Shown: one piece after another, positions 1-9,044 of the stretch
Numbering within the stretch: the stretch's first letter is position 1
How the letters are laid out: each line of letters begins with the position of its first letter
DNA from: Zunongwangia pacifica
GTDB lineage: Bacteria > Bacteroidota > Bacteroidia > Flavobacteriales > Flavobacteriaceae
Assembly (NCBI RefSeq): GCF_023499215.1
Contig: NZ_JAKHSK010000019.1
Span: 1-64,000, forward strand
Direction of reading: 5' to 3'
Length of the DNA: 64,000 nucleotides
Notes under the pieces: generated by a model
Database searches by the model: none
Seen by the model: only the letters and a program-made list of their open reading frames with translations
Told to the model about the DNA's origin: nothing
Translations under genes and position numbers: made by a program

Positions 1-4
1 ACAG

Positions 5-133
5 TTATACCTGAATGAATTTATCTACAAACTCAACAGAAGATATTTCGGAGAAAAACTCTTCGATAGGCTCGTTATAGCAGGAATTACAGGTTATGAC
101 TAATTGCGGATAATCAATTTCGAGTTTAGGCAT
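5..133 (-). CDS. possible small protein, 42 aa
   Basis: A short open frame begins at the ATG complementary to 131-133 and ends at the TAA at 5-7. It is acidic and holds one Cys-x2-Cys pair (ITCNSCYNEP), as in half of a zinc ribbon. It starts only 37 bases past the terminator of the neighbouring outer-membrane gene, so it would need its own promoter. I do not recognise the family; it may be a chance frame. Confidence 0.25.
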   Translation of the reverse strand: MPKLEIDYPQLVITCNSCYNEPIEEFFSEISSVEFVDKFIQV

Positions 134-169
134 AATTAAAAAAAATCACCTTTCTTTCAATATTAAAAA

Positions 170-203
170 AGAAAACGAGAAAATAGATACTTCCTCGTTT
201 TCT
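170..203 (-). terminator. rho-independent terminator of the outer-membrane protein gene
   Basis: AGAAAACGAG (170-179) pairs perfectly with CTCGTTTTCT (194-203). On the minus strand the stem is followed by a run of T (complement of 161-169). It lies 20 bases past the stop of the minus-strand gene at 223-780. Confidence 0.75.
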
Positions 204-222
204 AAATATCATTCTAGATTTT

Positions 223-780
223 TTAGAATTTATACCCTAGTCCTATACTGAAAGCATTAAATTGAGAATCAACTTCGATACCCTCAGAATCAGCGGCATC
301 TTTTACCTCCTTTGAGAACCTGTTAGTTAGCTCAAAACTGTACTTTGCTTCTACGAAAAAATTAGAAGTAATTTTGTAACCAGCCCCAAAAGCTAAATCT
401 AGACCAAAAGTATTTAAAAGATCAATTCCTTCTAATGAGACGTTGTCTAGCAAAAAAGTACCTTGCGGCCCGGCTTGAAGATAAAAGCCAGAATCTTGGA
501 TGTAATACTGCGCAAGAACTGGAACGATTATGAAATTGACATCATCCGCATTTGCATAATTAACAGAAGGTTGTAAATGAAAATTATCTGATAGTGTAAA
601 ATCAACCAATGCACCTAGATAAAATCCAGATGAATTCCCAGAAGAAGAAACATCGTCTAGAGAGTTAGAAGATTTCCCCTCCATATTAATATAGCCTCCT
701 TGAACACCAAAATTAACTTCTTGGCCAAAAGAAACCATAGAAGTCAAAATTGCAACTGCAATAAGTAATTTTTTAAGCAT
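223..780 (-). CDS. outer-membrane beta-barrel protein, 185 aa
   Basis: The protein opens with a clear signal peptide (Lys-Lys then a hydrophobic stretch, ending SFGQ about residue 20). The rest alternates short beta-strand-like segments with glycine-rich turns (FGVQGGYINM, FYLGALVDF, FGAGYKIT) and ends in an aromatic residue (GLGYKF), typical of small porin-like barrels of the OMP_b-brl group in Bacteroidota. Substrate and role cannot be told from sequence. It is monocistronic with its own terminator at 170-203. The family-level call is firm, the function unknown. Confidence 0.75.
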   Translation of the reverse strand: MLKKLLIAVAILTSMVSFGQEVNFGVQGGYINMEGKSSNSLDDVSSSGNSSGFYLGALVDFTLSDNFHLQPSVNYANADDVNFIIVPVLAQYYIQDSGFYLQAGPQGTFLLDNVSLEGIDLLNTFGLDLAFGAGYKITSNFFVEAKYSFELTNRFSKEVKDAADSEGIEVDSQFNAFSIGLGYKF

Positions 781-1300
781 GAATAATTTATTAAAAGATT
801 CTCTATCAAATTTAAATTAAAAAACAATTTGAAAGACAAATTCATAAAATAAAAAAGCAGAGGGATATTAAATATTCATTGCTCACTTCTAAGTAACTAG
901 GGTATCATCACAAAAATTACGATAATCTATCCAATTTTATAGGTTGGATTATTTATTTTCTATTTCTAAACATAGTTTATTTACTTTTTTTATCCAGAGC
1001 ATTTGCCTTTTTAGCTCCATTGAAGTACTACTAAAGATCGAATGAAATAGGCTTTAGGATTATTTCATTTACTTCTTTTAGAGCCGTCACATTACCTTTT
1101 TGATATTGATTTTTCTACAGGATTTAGGATTAGCAAAAGGGCTATAAATAGGAAAGCGGAGCTGACCGGTTTATGCGCCCGCTAATGCTAAATCCTGTTC
1201 TTTTGAGATCAAAAAGGTAAGGCTGTAAGATTCAAAGTAAACTCAAAACTATGTAATGAAGATCGGTCAACTTTACCGGAATGTTGCTAAAACGAACGTG

Positions 1301-1355
1301 AGCCAAAAGCAAATTTTCCGCTTCAATTCATCTGTATTTTTATTTGCTTTTGGCT
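1301..1355. repeat. 13-bp perfect inverted repeat, 29-nt loop
   Basis: AGCCAAAAGCAAA (1301-1313) is the reverse complement of 1343-1355. No gene or T-run sits where a simple terminator would need it. It may be a structured RNA, a protein-binding DNA cruciform or part of an old transfer origin. Confidence 0.6.
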
Positions 1356-1575
1356 TATGTTCAAGACCATTTTGACGAACCTTTTTGACTGAAACATAGT
1401 GAAAGGAAATATGGTGAGGATTGCCCGATTTATACCTTTAATTTCATTTTTTACTAATTTTTGCTGTAAATAATTGCCTGTTTATAAGGCTTCCCAGAGG
1501 TTTTGCTGCAAATTTAGTAAAAAAAGTTTCACGAATAAATCGTAAATAATTGAAAATCAGTAATATAAATAACTA

Positions 1576-1614
1576 TAACATCGCTCTGCGTGTTATCCTC
1601 TTGCTGTACTTTTC
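1576..1614 (+). other. oriT-like conserved hairpin, second copy
   Basis: TAACATCGC-TCT-GCGTGTTA folds as TAACA/TGTTA plus CGC/GCG arms around a 3-nt loop, followed by CCTCTTGCT and TTTTC. The same block, with the difference almost confined to the loop, occurs at 44676-44715 just upstream of the mobilisation genes. No mob gene is nearby here, so this looks like the remnant of another element's transfer origin. The oriT function is inferred. Confidence 0.45.
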
Positions 1615-1855
1615 ACAATCCAATTAATCATACCTCTTACTTGGTATTAATCTTCGGAATTAATTAAAAACCAATGTTATCCAAATACATAAAGTAGCTT
1701 TTTAGGGTGTTTTTCCCCTATTTTAGATCAAGGCGTTAATTTTAACACACCGTATGTGCTCTTACTTTTTAAATATCCGTAGCTTATTGTTAACCAAAGG
1801 TTTATTGCGCATTTCTTGGTTTATTTTTATTTTATTAATCTTTAAAATTTTATTT

Positions 1856-2092
1856 ATGAAAAAGCTATTAATTTTAGCATTATTGGTTTTCGCCAATACA
1901 AGTTTTTTATTTGCTCATTCCCCCGAAAATGTTTTACTCGAAGAAGAATTACCTGTATTTTCAGTATGCCATTCTATGGCTTTGGCAGTTGCAGAAGGTA
2001 AGGAAGGACAGGAGTTTACTGATGCTTACAACGATATGTATAATCGGTGTGAAGATATGGATGAGGAAGAAGAAATTGCTGATGGTTACTAA
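1856..2092 (+). CDS. small secreted acidic protein, 78 aa
   Basis: The frame is open from 1754, but the likely start is the ATG at 1856, which gives a good signal peptide (MKKLLILALLVFANTSFLFA). The mature part is about 57 residues, acidic at the C-terminus (EDMDEEEE) and holds two cysteines (SVCHSM, NRCEDM) that could form a disulfide. A hairpin terminator at 2106-2126 closes the gene, which supports it being expressed. I do not recognise the family. Confidence 0.55.
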   Translation: MKKLLILALLVFANTSFLFAHSPENVLLEEELPVFSVCHSMALAVAEGKEGQEFTDAYNDMYNRCEDMDEEEEIADGY

Positions 2093-2105
2093 TTAAATTA
2101 ATTAG

Positions 2106-2126
2106 CCCCTAAATTTAATTTAGGGG
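2106..2126 (+). terminator. hairpin terminator after the small secreted protein gene
   Basis: CCCCTAAAT (2106-2114) pairs with ATTTAGGGG (2118-2126) around a TTA loop. The T-run after it is weak. It lies 14 bases past the stop at 2092 and before the next start at 2144. Confidence 0.6.
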
Positions 2127-2143
2127 TTATAAATGTATTCCCC

Positions 2144-2875
2144 ATGAATTTTACATTTTCAATAAAGAAAATACTTTTTATAGTTCTATTAATGCCTATT
2201 TTTTCATACTCCCAAATAAATATGAGAGTGGAATATAATATATTCGTGATGAAGGATAGTAATCAATTGGAAAATAAGGCTGCTAGAATTAAAGCACAAC
2301 AAATTGAAAGAGCAATCGAAGCTTTAAATTTTAAGCTTAATATCAAAAATAATGCATCCCTATTCAAATTAGATGAAAAACTACTTAGAGATAATGATTG
2401 GAATTATAGTATGGCGAAATCATTCGTTTCTGGTAAATATCAATATTATACCGATTTAGAACAAAAGCTTATGATTGGAGATATCTTTGGTGAAGAATCC
2501 GCAATCTTGCAAGATAAAGAAAAGTATAGTAATTGGAATATTACAAAAGAAACAAAAACAATATTAGACTTTAAATGCTTTAAAGCAACTACTACTTACG
2601 AAGAAATCGGTAATAGAGGAGAACCAAAACAAATTTATATAGAGGCTTGGTTTACCCCTGATATTCCTATAAATGCTGGGCCTTTAGATATTGATGGACT
2701 GCCGGGTCTTATTTTGGAAGGATATAGAAACCCAAGATATGTTTTTAAAGCCAGCAATATTAATTTTGATACTGAGGAAGAAATAGTAAAACCAAAATTT
2801 AAGATGATGCTCAGTAATCAGGAATATATGGAAAAACTTTCTGAGGTAATTAAAGAAATTAGGAGCAGAGGGTAA
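2144..2875 (+). CDS. GLPGLI family protein, 243 aa
   Basis: A signal peptide (hydrophobic core then FSYSQ, about residue 24) is followed by a secreted domain carrying the family's defining motif, DGLPGLILEG, at about residues 185-194. GLPGLI proteins are restricted to Bacteroidota, are exported, and are of unknown biochemical function; they are often encoded next to an outer-membrane receptor, as here (receptor start at 3003). The upstream part contains DFKCFKATTTY and AWFTPDIP, the usual family pattern. The length is within the family range. Confidence 0.88.
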   Translation: MNFTFSIKKILFIVLLMPIFSYSQINMRVEYNIFVMKDSNQLENKAARIKAQQIERAIEALNFKLNIKNNASLFKLDEKLLRDNDWNYSMAKSFVSGKYQYYTDLEQKLMIGDIFGEESAILQDKEKYSNWNITKETKTILDFKCFKATTTYEEIGNRGEPKQIYIEAWFTPDIPINAGPLDIDGLPGLILEGYRNPRYVFKASNINFDTEEEIVKPKFKMMLSNQEYMEKLSEVIKEIRSRG

Positions 2876-3002
2876 TAAACTTTACAACTTTTTCAAAGAC
2901 AGTATCTTTAAATTTTATTTAAATAATCAATTATTAATATGCTCATTGGCGTTCTTCTTAATAAAAGTTATGAAGGATTAAAAGATTTATTTAATTTCTG
3001 GC

Positions 3003-5699
3003 TTGGATTATAAAACATTCCTATTGAGATTTAAAAAAAATGTGTTCAATATTTTTTTATTGATATCAGGTTTTTGCTTTTCTCAATCTACCTACACCGG
3101 TACCGTTAAAGATTCTACTAATGCGCCGCTTCATGGTGCTAACCTTATTGCGATTCCAAATAGTGACGATCTTAATATGGCCTTTTCTATCTCAGATGAA
3201 AAAGGACGGTATCGTCTTAACTTGGAAAAGGACAGCAGCTATGTGATCGAGATTAGTTATTTGGGCTATCAAAAGATTATCGATTCGATTATTGCCAGCC
3301 GTGATATTCAGAAAGATTATACCATGCAGGCCAGTAACGAAAGCCTGGAAGAAGTCCTTATCAAAAAGAAAATGGCGGTGGTGGTAAAAGAAGATACCAC
3401 AATTTACCGTACCGATGTTTTTAAAACCGGGGAAGAGCGTAAGCTCCGTGAAGTTTTAAATAAATTACCGGGCGTGGAAGTAGACCGTGAAGGTACCATT
3501 ACCGTAAATGGCAAAAAGGTGGATAAATTAATGGTCGATGGTAAAACATTTTTTACCGGAGACTCTAAACTTGCCGTAGAAAACATTCCTGCCGATGCTG
3601 TAGATGAAGTAGAAGTGCTGGATAATTACAGCGAAATCTCATTTTTAAAAGGTCTGGAAGACAGTGATAAAATGGCGATGAACATTAAACTCTCTGAAGG
3701 CAAAAAGAAATTTGCTTTTGGTGATATCGAAGTTGGCGGTGGCGTAGAAGATCGCTATTCATTGCATCCTACCTTGTTTTATTATAGTCCAAAAACTTCA
3801 GTAAATGTTATAGGAGATTTTAATAATACCGGGCAAAAGTCTTTTTCGATGGATGATTATGTCAATTTTGAAGGTGGTTATTTATCGCTTATGGATCGCC
3901 CAAATGCAAGCAATATTTATAATGACGACTTTGCAAAATTTCTGCGGAATATAGATTTTACCTATAACAAAAATGAATTTGGTGCTTTTAATATCGCCCA
4001 GGAAGTTACCAGCGATCTCGATCTAAATGCTTACAGTATTATCTCCAATAATAAACTGGAAACGCTTGAAGAATACAATATTACCTACATCGATGAAGAG
4101 CGCGGGTTGGATGAATTTCGCGAAACCCGGCAAAACAACGATCTGTTTTTTACACTAAATAAATTGCAATTGCGCTATCGCCCAAATCCCGATGAAGATC
4201 TTACTTATGATGCTTATGTAAAAACATCTTCGGCTACAGCCAACGGAATTTTGAATTCATTTACTCCGGTAGATTCTACATTTATCAATACGATGGCAAA
4301 TCCCGATGGAATCGATTTTACACAACATTTAAATTACAGCAAACAGTTTTCCTTCGAACATACCTCTACGCTTAATGTCGATTATAAATATTCAAAGAAC
4401 GAAAATGAAAAAGATTGGTTGTTTAACGAGCCGATTTTTAATACGATTATTCCTTTTGTAGAAGAAGACAGTCTGCATTTATTTCAGCAGGTAAATACCA
4501 CGCTCAACCAGGCCAGTTTAGATCTCAAGCATTATTGGGTGCTCAACAATACCAATCATATTTATCCGGCATTGGGGATTAGTTTTTCAGATCAGCGTTT
4601 TAGCACGCTCGACGAGCAACAATTGGATTCCGGAGAAATCAATAGTTTTACTGAAGCCGATTTTAATAATGATGTGCATTACCGGTTGGTCGATCAATAT
4701 GTAGGTTTTCAATATAAAACCATGTTTGGCGATCTTATTTTAAAACCTGGCTTGTTTTATCATTATTACCTGTGGCAGGTGACCCAGTTTTCTGATGAAA
4801 TTACCAATGAAGCAAAACCGGTTTTGTTACCCGAATTTGAAAGTGAATATAAACTCGGCGGTTCAGAAAAATTACGACTAAATTACAGCATGAACTCCAG
4901 TTTTGCCAATGCATCAAGTTATGCCAATCGCTATCGCTTAAGTAGTTTTAACAGAATTTACCGTGGAAATGAAGATTTAGAGAATCAGTTATATCATAGG
5001 CTTTCGTTGAGCTATTATAAGTTTAGTCTTTTTAAAGGCATCAATTATAATTTCTTTTTTAATTATTCGAATAGGGTACGATCCATTTTAAATACAACCA
5101 TTTTAGAAGGAATTAATCAGATCTCGAGTCCGGTGTATACCGATTTGCCTAATGAAACCTACAGCTTGCGCGGTTCTTTTACCAAGCGAATTAAGGATTT
5201 TCGATTAACGGTAGATGGTGATGCTGCGCTGTCCAGTTATAGCCGAATCGTAAACCAGAATACCATAGCTTATGATTCTGAAAATTATGGTTATGGCCTA
5301 CGAATACGAACTACTTTTGACGACCTCCCAAATTTAGATGTGGGTTACGAACATGATTTTAGTGCTTTTGGATCTGATAATTTTCAGAATAGATTTGTAC
5401 AATTTCAACCTTTTGCCCGATTGGAATACGACTTTTTAAACGGATTTATCCTGAAAGCCGATTACGAATATAATTATTATAAAAATCAGGAAAACGATCA
5501 GGTGAACCGTTTTCAAATAGGAAATGCCTCACTGTTTTATAATAAATTAGATAGTGCCTGGAGTTTTGAGGTTGAAGTCAATAATATGCTAGATGCCAAC
5601 TTCCGCCGGGAAAATTCCTTTTCAGAATTCATCGTTACCGATAGGCGTGTTTATCTACAACCACGAACCGTTCTTTTGAAAATTGCTTATAAGCTGTAA
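3003..5699 (+). CDS. TonB-dependent-receptor-like outer-membrane protein, 898 aa
   Basis: The frame has no ATG at its 5' end; the first plausible start is the TTG at 3003 (an in-frame stop lies at 2979), which gives a signal peptide ending FCFSQ. Residues about 30-115 are a carboxypeptidase-regulatory-like beta sandwich (TYTGTVKDSTNAPLHGA), residues about 130-230 a plug-like domain (GVEVDREGTITVNGKK), and the rest a large beta-barrel ending in YKL. It belongs to the outer-membrane family that accompanies GLPGLI proteins; the pair is probably co-transcribed. The ligand is unknown. Its stop lies 6 bp from the end of the broken integrase gene on the opposite strand. Confidence 0.85.
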   Translation: MDYKTFLLRFKKNVFNIFLLISGFCFSQSTYTGTVKDSTNAPLHGANLIAIPNSDDLNMAFSISDEKGRYRLNLEKDSSYVIEISYLGYQKIIDSIIASRDIQKDYTMQASNESLEEVLIKKKMAVVVKEDTTIYRTDVFKTGEERKLREVLNKLPGVEVDREGTITVNGKKVDKLMVDGKTFFTGDSKLAVENIPADAVDEVEVLDNYSEISFLKGLEDSDKMAMNIKLSEGKKKFAFGDIEVGGGVEDRYSLHPTLFYYSPKTSVNVIGDFNNTGQKSFSMDDYVNFEGGYLSLMDRPNASNIYNDDFAKFLRNIDFTYNKNEFGAFNIAQEVTSDLDLNAYSIISNNKLETLEEYNITYIDEERGLDEFRETRQNNDLFFTLNKLQLRYRPNPDEDLTYDAYVKTSSATANGILNSFTPVDSTFINTMANPDGIDFTQHLNYSKQFSFEHTSTLNVDYKYSKNENEKDWLFNEPIFNTIIPFVEEDSLHLFQQVNTTLNQASLDLKHYWVLNNTNHIYPALGISFSDQRFSTLDEQQLDSGEINSFTEADFNNDVHYRLVDQYVGFQYKTMFGDLILKPGLFYHYYLWQVTQFSDEITNEAKPVLLPEFESEYKLGGSEKLRLNYSMNSSFANASSYANRYRLSSFNRIYRGNEDLENQLYHRLSLSYYKFSLFKGINYNFFFNYSNRVRSILNTTILEGINQISSPVYTDLPNETYSLRGSFTKRIKDFRLTVDGDAALSSYSRIVNQNTIAYDSENYGYGLRIRTTFDDLPNLDVGYEHDFSAFGSDNFQNRFVQFQPFARLEYDFLNGFILKADYEYNYYKNQENDQVNRFQIGNASLFYNKLDSAWSFEVEVNNMLDANFRRENSFSEFIVTDRRVYLQPRTVLLKIAYKL

Positions 5700-5996
5700 A
5701 ACAGCTTACAATTTCTCCCTCAACTTATCCATATCATTAGAAATCTTTGAATCAATCACTCGTGCATAAATCTGGGTAGTGGATAGTTTGGTATGTCCTA
5801 ATAATTTAGAAACTGTTTCTATGGGTACACCATTAGCTAAGGTTACGGTCGTAGCAAAAGTATGTCTTGCCGAATGAAACGTAATATGCTTTCGAACCCG
5901 TGCGGCTTTCATCACTTCTTTGACGTAGCTATTCATCTTTTGATTGGATAAGACCGGAAATAAACATTCATCCAATAGATCATATTGATGATCCTT

Positions 5997-6964
5997 ACCC
6001 GTAGTACATTTATAAAAAGTTGTGCAAACTGCTAAAAGGCAGTAAATTGTAGTTACCACACAAACAATTTCTATGCACAACTTTCAAACAAATTACGACA
6101 AAATTTTAAAGGTTTTAAATACTATTGAACCAAAATCTAATTTTTTACATCAAATCAGAAAACCAAAACTTACGGATAAAGAATTGATTGCTATAAATTT
6201 AACATCGGAATTTATGAGTATCGATAGTGAATATCAACTATTTCGATTACTCCCTGAAAAATTATTAGCAAAAATAGAAAGAAGCGTTTATAATCGCAGA
6301 CGAAGGAGATTATTTGACGCTATTGAACTTATTAGAGAACAATTATCCAACTTCTTTAATGAATTTGAGGATTGCTTTATTGTTGATAGTATGCCTTTAG
6401 AAGTATGTAAATTATCTCGTAGTGGTCGTTCTAGAATTTGTAAAGAACAAACCTATTGTACTCCTGATAAAGGATATTGTGCCACACAATCAACATCTTA
6501 TTATGGCTATAAACTTCATGCGGTGTGCTCTGTAAAAGGTGTTTTTAAAAGTTTAGATATTAGTCCTGCTTCGGTACATGATATTCATTATTTAAAAGAC
6601 ATTAAAACGCAATTGAATGATTGTCTGCTTATTGGGGACAAAGGTTATCTCTCTGCCGATATACAACTGAATTTATTTGATGAATATAACATCAAATTAT
6701 CGACTCCTATGAGAAAGAATCAATATAATTATAAACAACAGCCCTATGTCTTTAGAAAAAGTCGTAAAAGAATTGAAACCTTGTTTTCTCAGCTATGCGA
6801 CCAATTTATGATTCGTAGAAATTATGCCAAATCCTTTGAAGGTTTTAAGACTAGAATCCTTTCTAAAATTACTGCGCTCACAATGATACAATACATAAAT
6901 AAGTTCGTATATCATAGAAACATAAATAACATTAAAATTAAGTTATCCTAAATGCACTACGGGT
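5997..6964 (+). mobile_element. IS982-family insertion sequence, 968 bp
   Basis: The ends are inverted repeats: ACCCGTAGTACATTTA at 5997-6012 and the reverse complement of ACCCGTAGTGCATTTA at 6949-6964. The element is flanked by a 7-bp direct repeat GATCCTT (5990-5996 and 6965-6971). It encodes one transposase on the plus strand, and both the ACCC-type ends and the size fit the IS982 family. It is inserted in the minus-strand integrase gene. Intact ends and an intact transposase suggest a recent insertion. Confidence 0.93.
6073..6951 (+). CDS. IS982-family transposase, 292 aa
   Basis: The protein has the IS982 pattern of a DDE transposase: a first Asp in FIVDSMPLEV (about residue 115), a second in IGDKGYLS (about residue 196), and the Glu in IETLFSQL (about residue 238). 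A basic stretch YNRRRRRLF precedes the catalytic domain. It fills almost the whole IS and appears full length for the family, with no frameshift, so it is probably functional. Confidence 0.92.
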   Translation: MHNFQTNYDKILKVLNTIEPKSNFLHQIRKPKLTDKELIAINLTSEFMSIDSEYQLFRLLPEKLLAKIERSVYNRRRRRLFDAIELIREQLSNFFNEFEDCFIVDSMPLEVCKLSRSGRSRICKEQTYCTPDKGYCATQSTSYYGYKLHAVCSVKGVFKSLDISPASVHDIHYLKDIKTQLNDCLLIGDKGYLSADIQLNLFDEYNIKLSTPMRKNQYNYKQQPYVFRKSRKRIETLFSQLCDQFMIRRNYAKSFEGFKTRILSKITALTMIQYINKFVYHRNINNIKIKLS

Positions 6965-7990
6965 GATCCTTATATTTTTTTAAAATGCTTGCGGCTTTGC
7001 TCAGTAGGGGAGCTTTTACAGGCTCATTGGTTTTTGCCCGTCTGGTATAAATCCAATCTTTACTATCCATGCCTTTTACGATATGTTCTTTGGTGAGTTC
7101 TTTCAGTTCAGCATAGGTGAGCCCGGTATAACAGCAAAAAAGGAACATATCTTTTACGCGCTCCAAAGAACCACTTTTAAAATAGGTGTCTTCTACTAAT
7201 TTTAATTCCCGTTCCGATAAGAATTGACGTTCATTCTTTTCAAACTTCATTTTATAATTCTGAAAAGGATTTTTCTGTATCCATTCCAATTTAATGGCTA
7301 GGTTGATCATCTTTTTAAACCGCTCCAAATGTTTCATAACGCCATTGGTGGAACAGGTTTTTCTTTTTTTGTTCGGGGAATAGGTGCGCAAAAAATGTTC
7401 AAATTCCGTGATAAATCGGTAATTGATATGTTTTAAGTAGATATCATCTACTTTTCTTTTTTGCTTTAAAAATTCGGTCAGGTATTTAGCAGTGGTAAAA
7501 TAGTTTTTTAGCGTACCCCACTTTAACACCGATTGCATCTGTGAATTGTGATAATCTACGATATCACTCAATTTTTTGTGATCTTCATCAAGTCCACTGT
7601 AAGCAGCCTTAACGGCTTTGGCGTTAATAAGGTTGTCTTTCTCCAATAAACGCTTGTGCGTCTCTAATAATTGGTAATAAACCTGATCTAAGTAACGGTT
7701 CATTTGTTTGATGCGTTCGCTTGATCCTCGAAGCCGCCCTTTGGATGAGTCCCATTCATTCACTGAAGTTTTACGTTGGAGGCTCATTTCGGCTGATTTA
7801 CCATTGACGGTAATACGGGCATAAATAGAAAGTTTATCAGCATTTTTGCTGATCTTTCTGATAAAGAATAATACGGAAAAGGTGGTAAACTCTGGCATAA
7901 GCTGGTTTTTTAATGAAACAAACATGACTATAGACGAAAATCAAATCAGCCGTTATGCACTCTTAAGGTAAGAAATAAATGAAGAAAAAG

Positions 7991-8014
7991 CATTCACCGA
8001 ATCATTCACTGAAT
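7991..8014. repeat. 12-bp direct repeats (candidate integrase arm sites of the left element)
   Basis: CATTCACCGAAT (7991-8002) is followed directly by CATTCACTGAAT (8003-8014). They lie between the broken integrase and the att repeat at 8114. Their 12-bp period matches the GGTAAC iterons next to the intact integrase (51742-51771), though the sequence differs. This is the layout expected for arm-type integrase binding sites; function is inferred. Confidence 0.5.
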
Positions 8015-8060
8015 AGAACCATAACCTTTGGTTTTAGATGGTATGCCGTAAAACAAAAAA

Positions 8061-8087
8061 ACACCGAAAATACTTGATTTTCAGTGT
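8061..8087. terminator. hairpin near the att site, element-supplied tRNA terminator candidate
   Basis: ACACCGAAAAT (8061-8071) pairs with ATTTTCAGTGT (8077-8087) with one mismatch, and A- and T-runs flank it on both sides. A counterpart with the same core (GAAAATnCTTGATTTTCA) lies at 51814-51834, next to the intact tRNA-Pro. In both places it sits 27-40 bp past the tRNA 3' end in the direction of tRNA transcription. Confidence 0.55.
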
Positions 8088-8113
8088 TTTTGCTAAAGTT
8101 TGATACTTAGTTC

Positions 8114-8126
8114 GTCGGGGTGGCAG
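8114..8126. other. attachment-site core, left end of the ICE (copy of the tRNA-Pro 3' end)
   Basis: GTCGGGGTGGCAG here is identical to 51874-51886, the last bases of tRNA-Pro on the minus strand. Identity ends at 8127. The two copies are direct repeats about 43.8 kb apart and bracket the whole conjugative element, as expected for attL and attR. Confidence 0.75.
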
Positions 8127-8185
8127 AACTAACTTGCCACTAGACAATATTTTAATAACCAGACACTTATATTAATTCAATAAAA

Positions 8186-8211
8186 TTAGGTAACCGAATA
8201 GGTAACCTTTG
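8186..8211. repeat. 26-bp exact direct repeat, left copy, with GGTAAC iterons
   Basis: The 26 bases are identical to 51751-51776. Each contains two GGTAACC units at a 12-bp period (here starting at 8189 and 8201). The left copy lies 60 bp inside the left att repeat and the right copy about 98 bp inside the right one, in direct orientation. They are probable arm-type binding sites for the integrase at 50394-51692. Confidence 0.65.
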
Positions 8212-8342
8212 CACCAATTTTATTCGTGAAAACAAAGATATATGAATATCTTAAACTAAAAAAACAATAAATAGGATCAAATTCTATTTGGCATCCCCTT
8301 TGTGCAGGATTCCATAAGTATTTAGAACAGTCTCAATGTATT

Positions 8343-8601
8343 ATGAAAAAATTAAAAGTCTGGGCAAAAAAAACTAAAGCAGCAACTGGTGATGTTGCAT
8401 TTGGCCTACAAAGACAGAAGAACTCTTTGGTCCGCCAAAGTTTTAATTTTTTTCGATATTGGGTATACGCTAAGTCCCATTGATCTGATTCCCGACTTTT
8501 TCCCGATAGATACTTATTTCGCCGTAAGTCTAATTCCCAAAGGTGTAAAAACAGAGTGTTTGTTAATAGTAAAGGGGTATAAATGGAACAAAAAAAAATA
8601 A
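8343..8601 (+). pseudogene. DUF1232 (YkvA-type) small membrane protein, frameshifted and truncated
   Basis: The ATG at 8343 begins MKKLKVWAKKTK, and the frame is then lost around 8390-8410. The continuing frame reads YKDRRTLWSAKVLIFFDIGYTLSPIDLIPDF, which is the DUF1232 core. After DFFPIDTYF the conserved LDDLILVP tail is missing and unrelated residues run to the stop at 8601. Function of intact members is unknown. This is decayed cargo at the ICE left end. Confidence 0.75.
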
Positions 8602-8710
8602 CTGGATAATTGGGGGTATGATCATTCTATTACGGGTGTTGATTGGTTTTTTGGATCTTTCATAATTTTTTTCAAATATTGAAATAGTTGAATATGCTTA
8701 ATTTATTTAT

Positions 8711-9037
8711 AGCGGTATCAACGATGCCCCCGTTTTGGCCACGAGTGATGTAGGTATGGCTATGGGCGGTTTGGGCAGCGATGTAGCCATTGAGACCGCC
8801 GATGTCATCATCCAGACCGACCAACCCTCCAAAATCGCAAGGGCAATAAAAATAGGCCGTTCGACCAGACAAATAGTTTGGCAGAATATCGGTTTGGCAT
8901 TCGGGGTTAAAATCGCCGTTATGGTCTTAGGTGCCTTTGGGATGGCAACAATGTGGGAGGCCGTTTTTGCCGATGTTGGCGCAGCCTTTCTTGCCATACT
9001 GAATGCGATACTTTTACAGAAAATGAATTGGAAATAA
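8711..9037 (+). pseudogene. C-terminal remnant of a Zn/Cd-type P1B ATPase
   Basis: The open frame starts inside the hinge motif (SGINDAPVLATSDVGMAMGG) and runs through the last two membrane helices to a normal stop at 9037. The final helix has MWEAVFADVGAAF, with the Asp-x-Gly seen in ZntA/CadA-type pumps. The first four fifths of the gene (metal-binding, phosphorylation and most membrane parts) are absent, so it cannot pump. It sits just before an intact ATPase of a different subtype (10217-12124). Confidence 0.88.
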
Positions 9038-9044
9038 ATAAAAA

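Larger units (their letters stand above)
781..1855. other. gene-poor stretch of about 1.07 kb
   Basis: No convincing gene is seen on either strand. It holds a 13-bp inverted repeat at 1301-1355 and an oriT-like hairpin at 1576-1614 that matches the one upstream of the mob genes. It also carries a short motif around 1151-1185 (GACCGGTTTATGC) resembling sites near 7946, 46261 and 49471. These similarities to the conjugative element on the right suggest this stretch is the non-coding remnant of an older mobile element. Confidence 0.5.
5706..7925 (-). pseudogene. tyrosine recombinase (integrase) interrupted by an IS982-family element
   Basis: The N-terminal part (start at 7925, or the internal ATG ten codons in) holds an arm-binding and a core-binding domain and stops at the IS (ILKKYKDH). 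The C-terminal part resumes at 5996 (YDLLDECLF) with the catalytic HSARHTF box and the nucleophile Tyr in TTQIYARV. Removing 5997-6964 plus one 7-bp target copy restores one frame of about 414 aa, similar throughout to the intact integrase at 50394-51692. The first catalytic arginine position reads TGLTY, as in Bacteroides IntDOT-type enzymes that lack Arg I. The gene lies 189 bp from a tRNA-Pro 3'-end repeat. It should be inactive. Confidence 0.92.

Noticed and set aside
3003-5699. SusC-type receptor of a polysaccharide utilisation locus
   Set aside because: There is no SusD-like gene or glycoside hydrolase nearby; the GLPGLI partner points to the other outer-membrane family.
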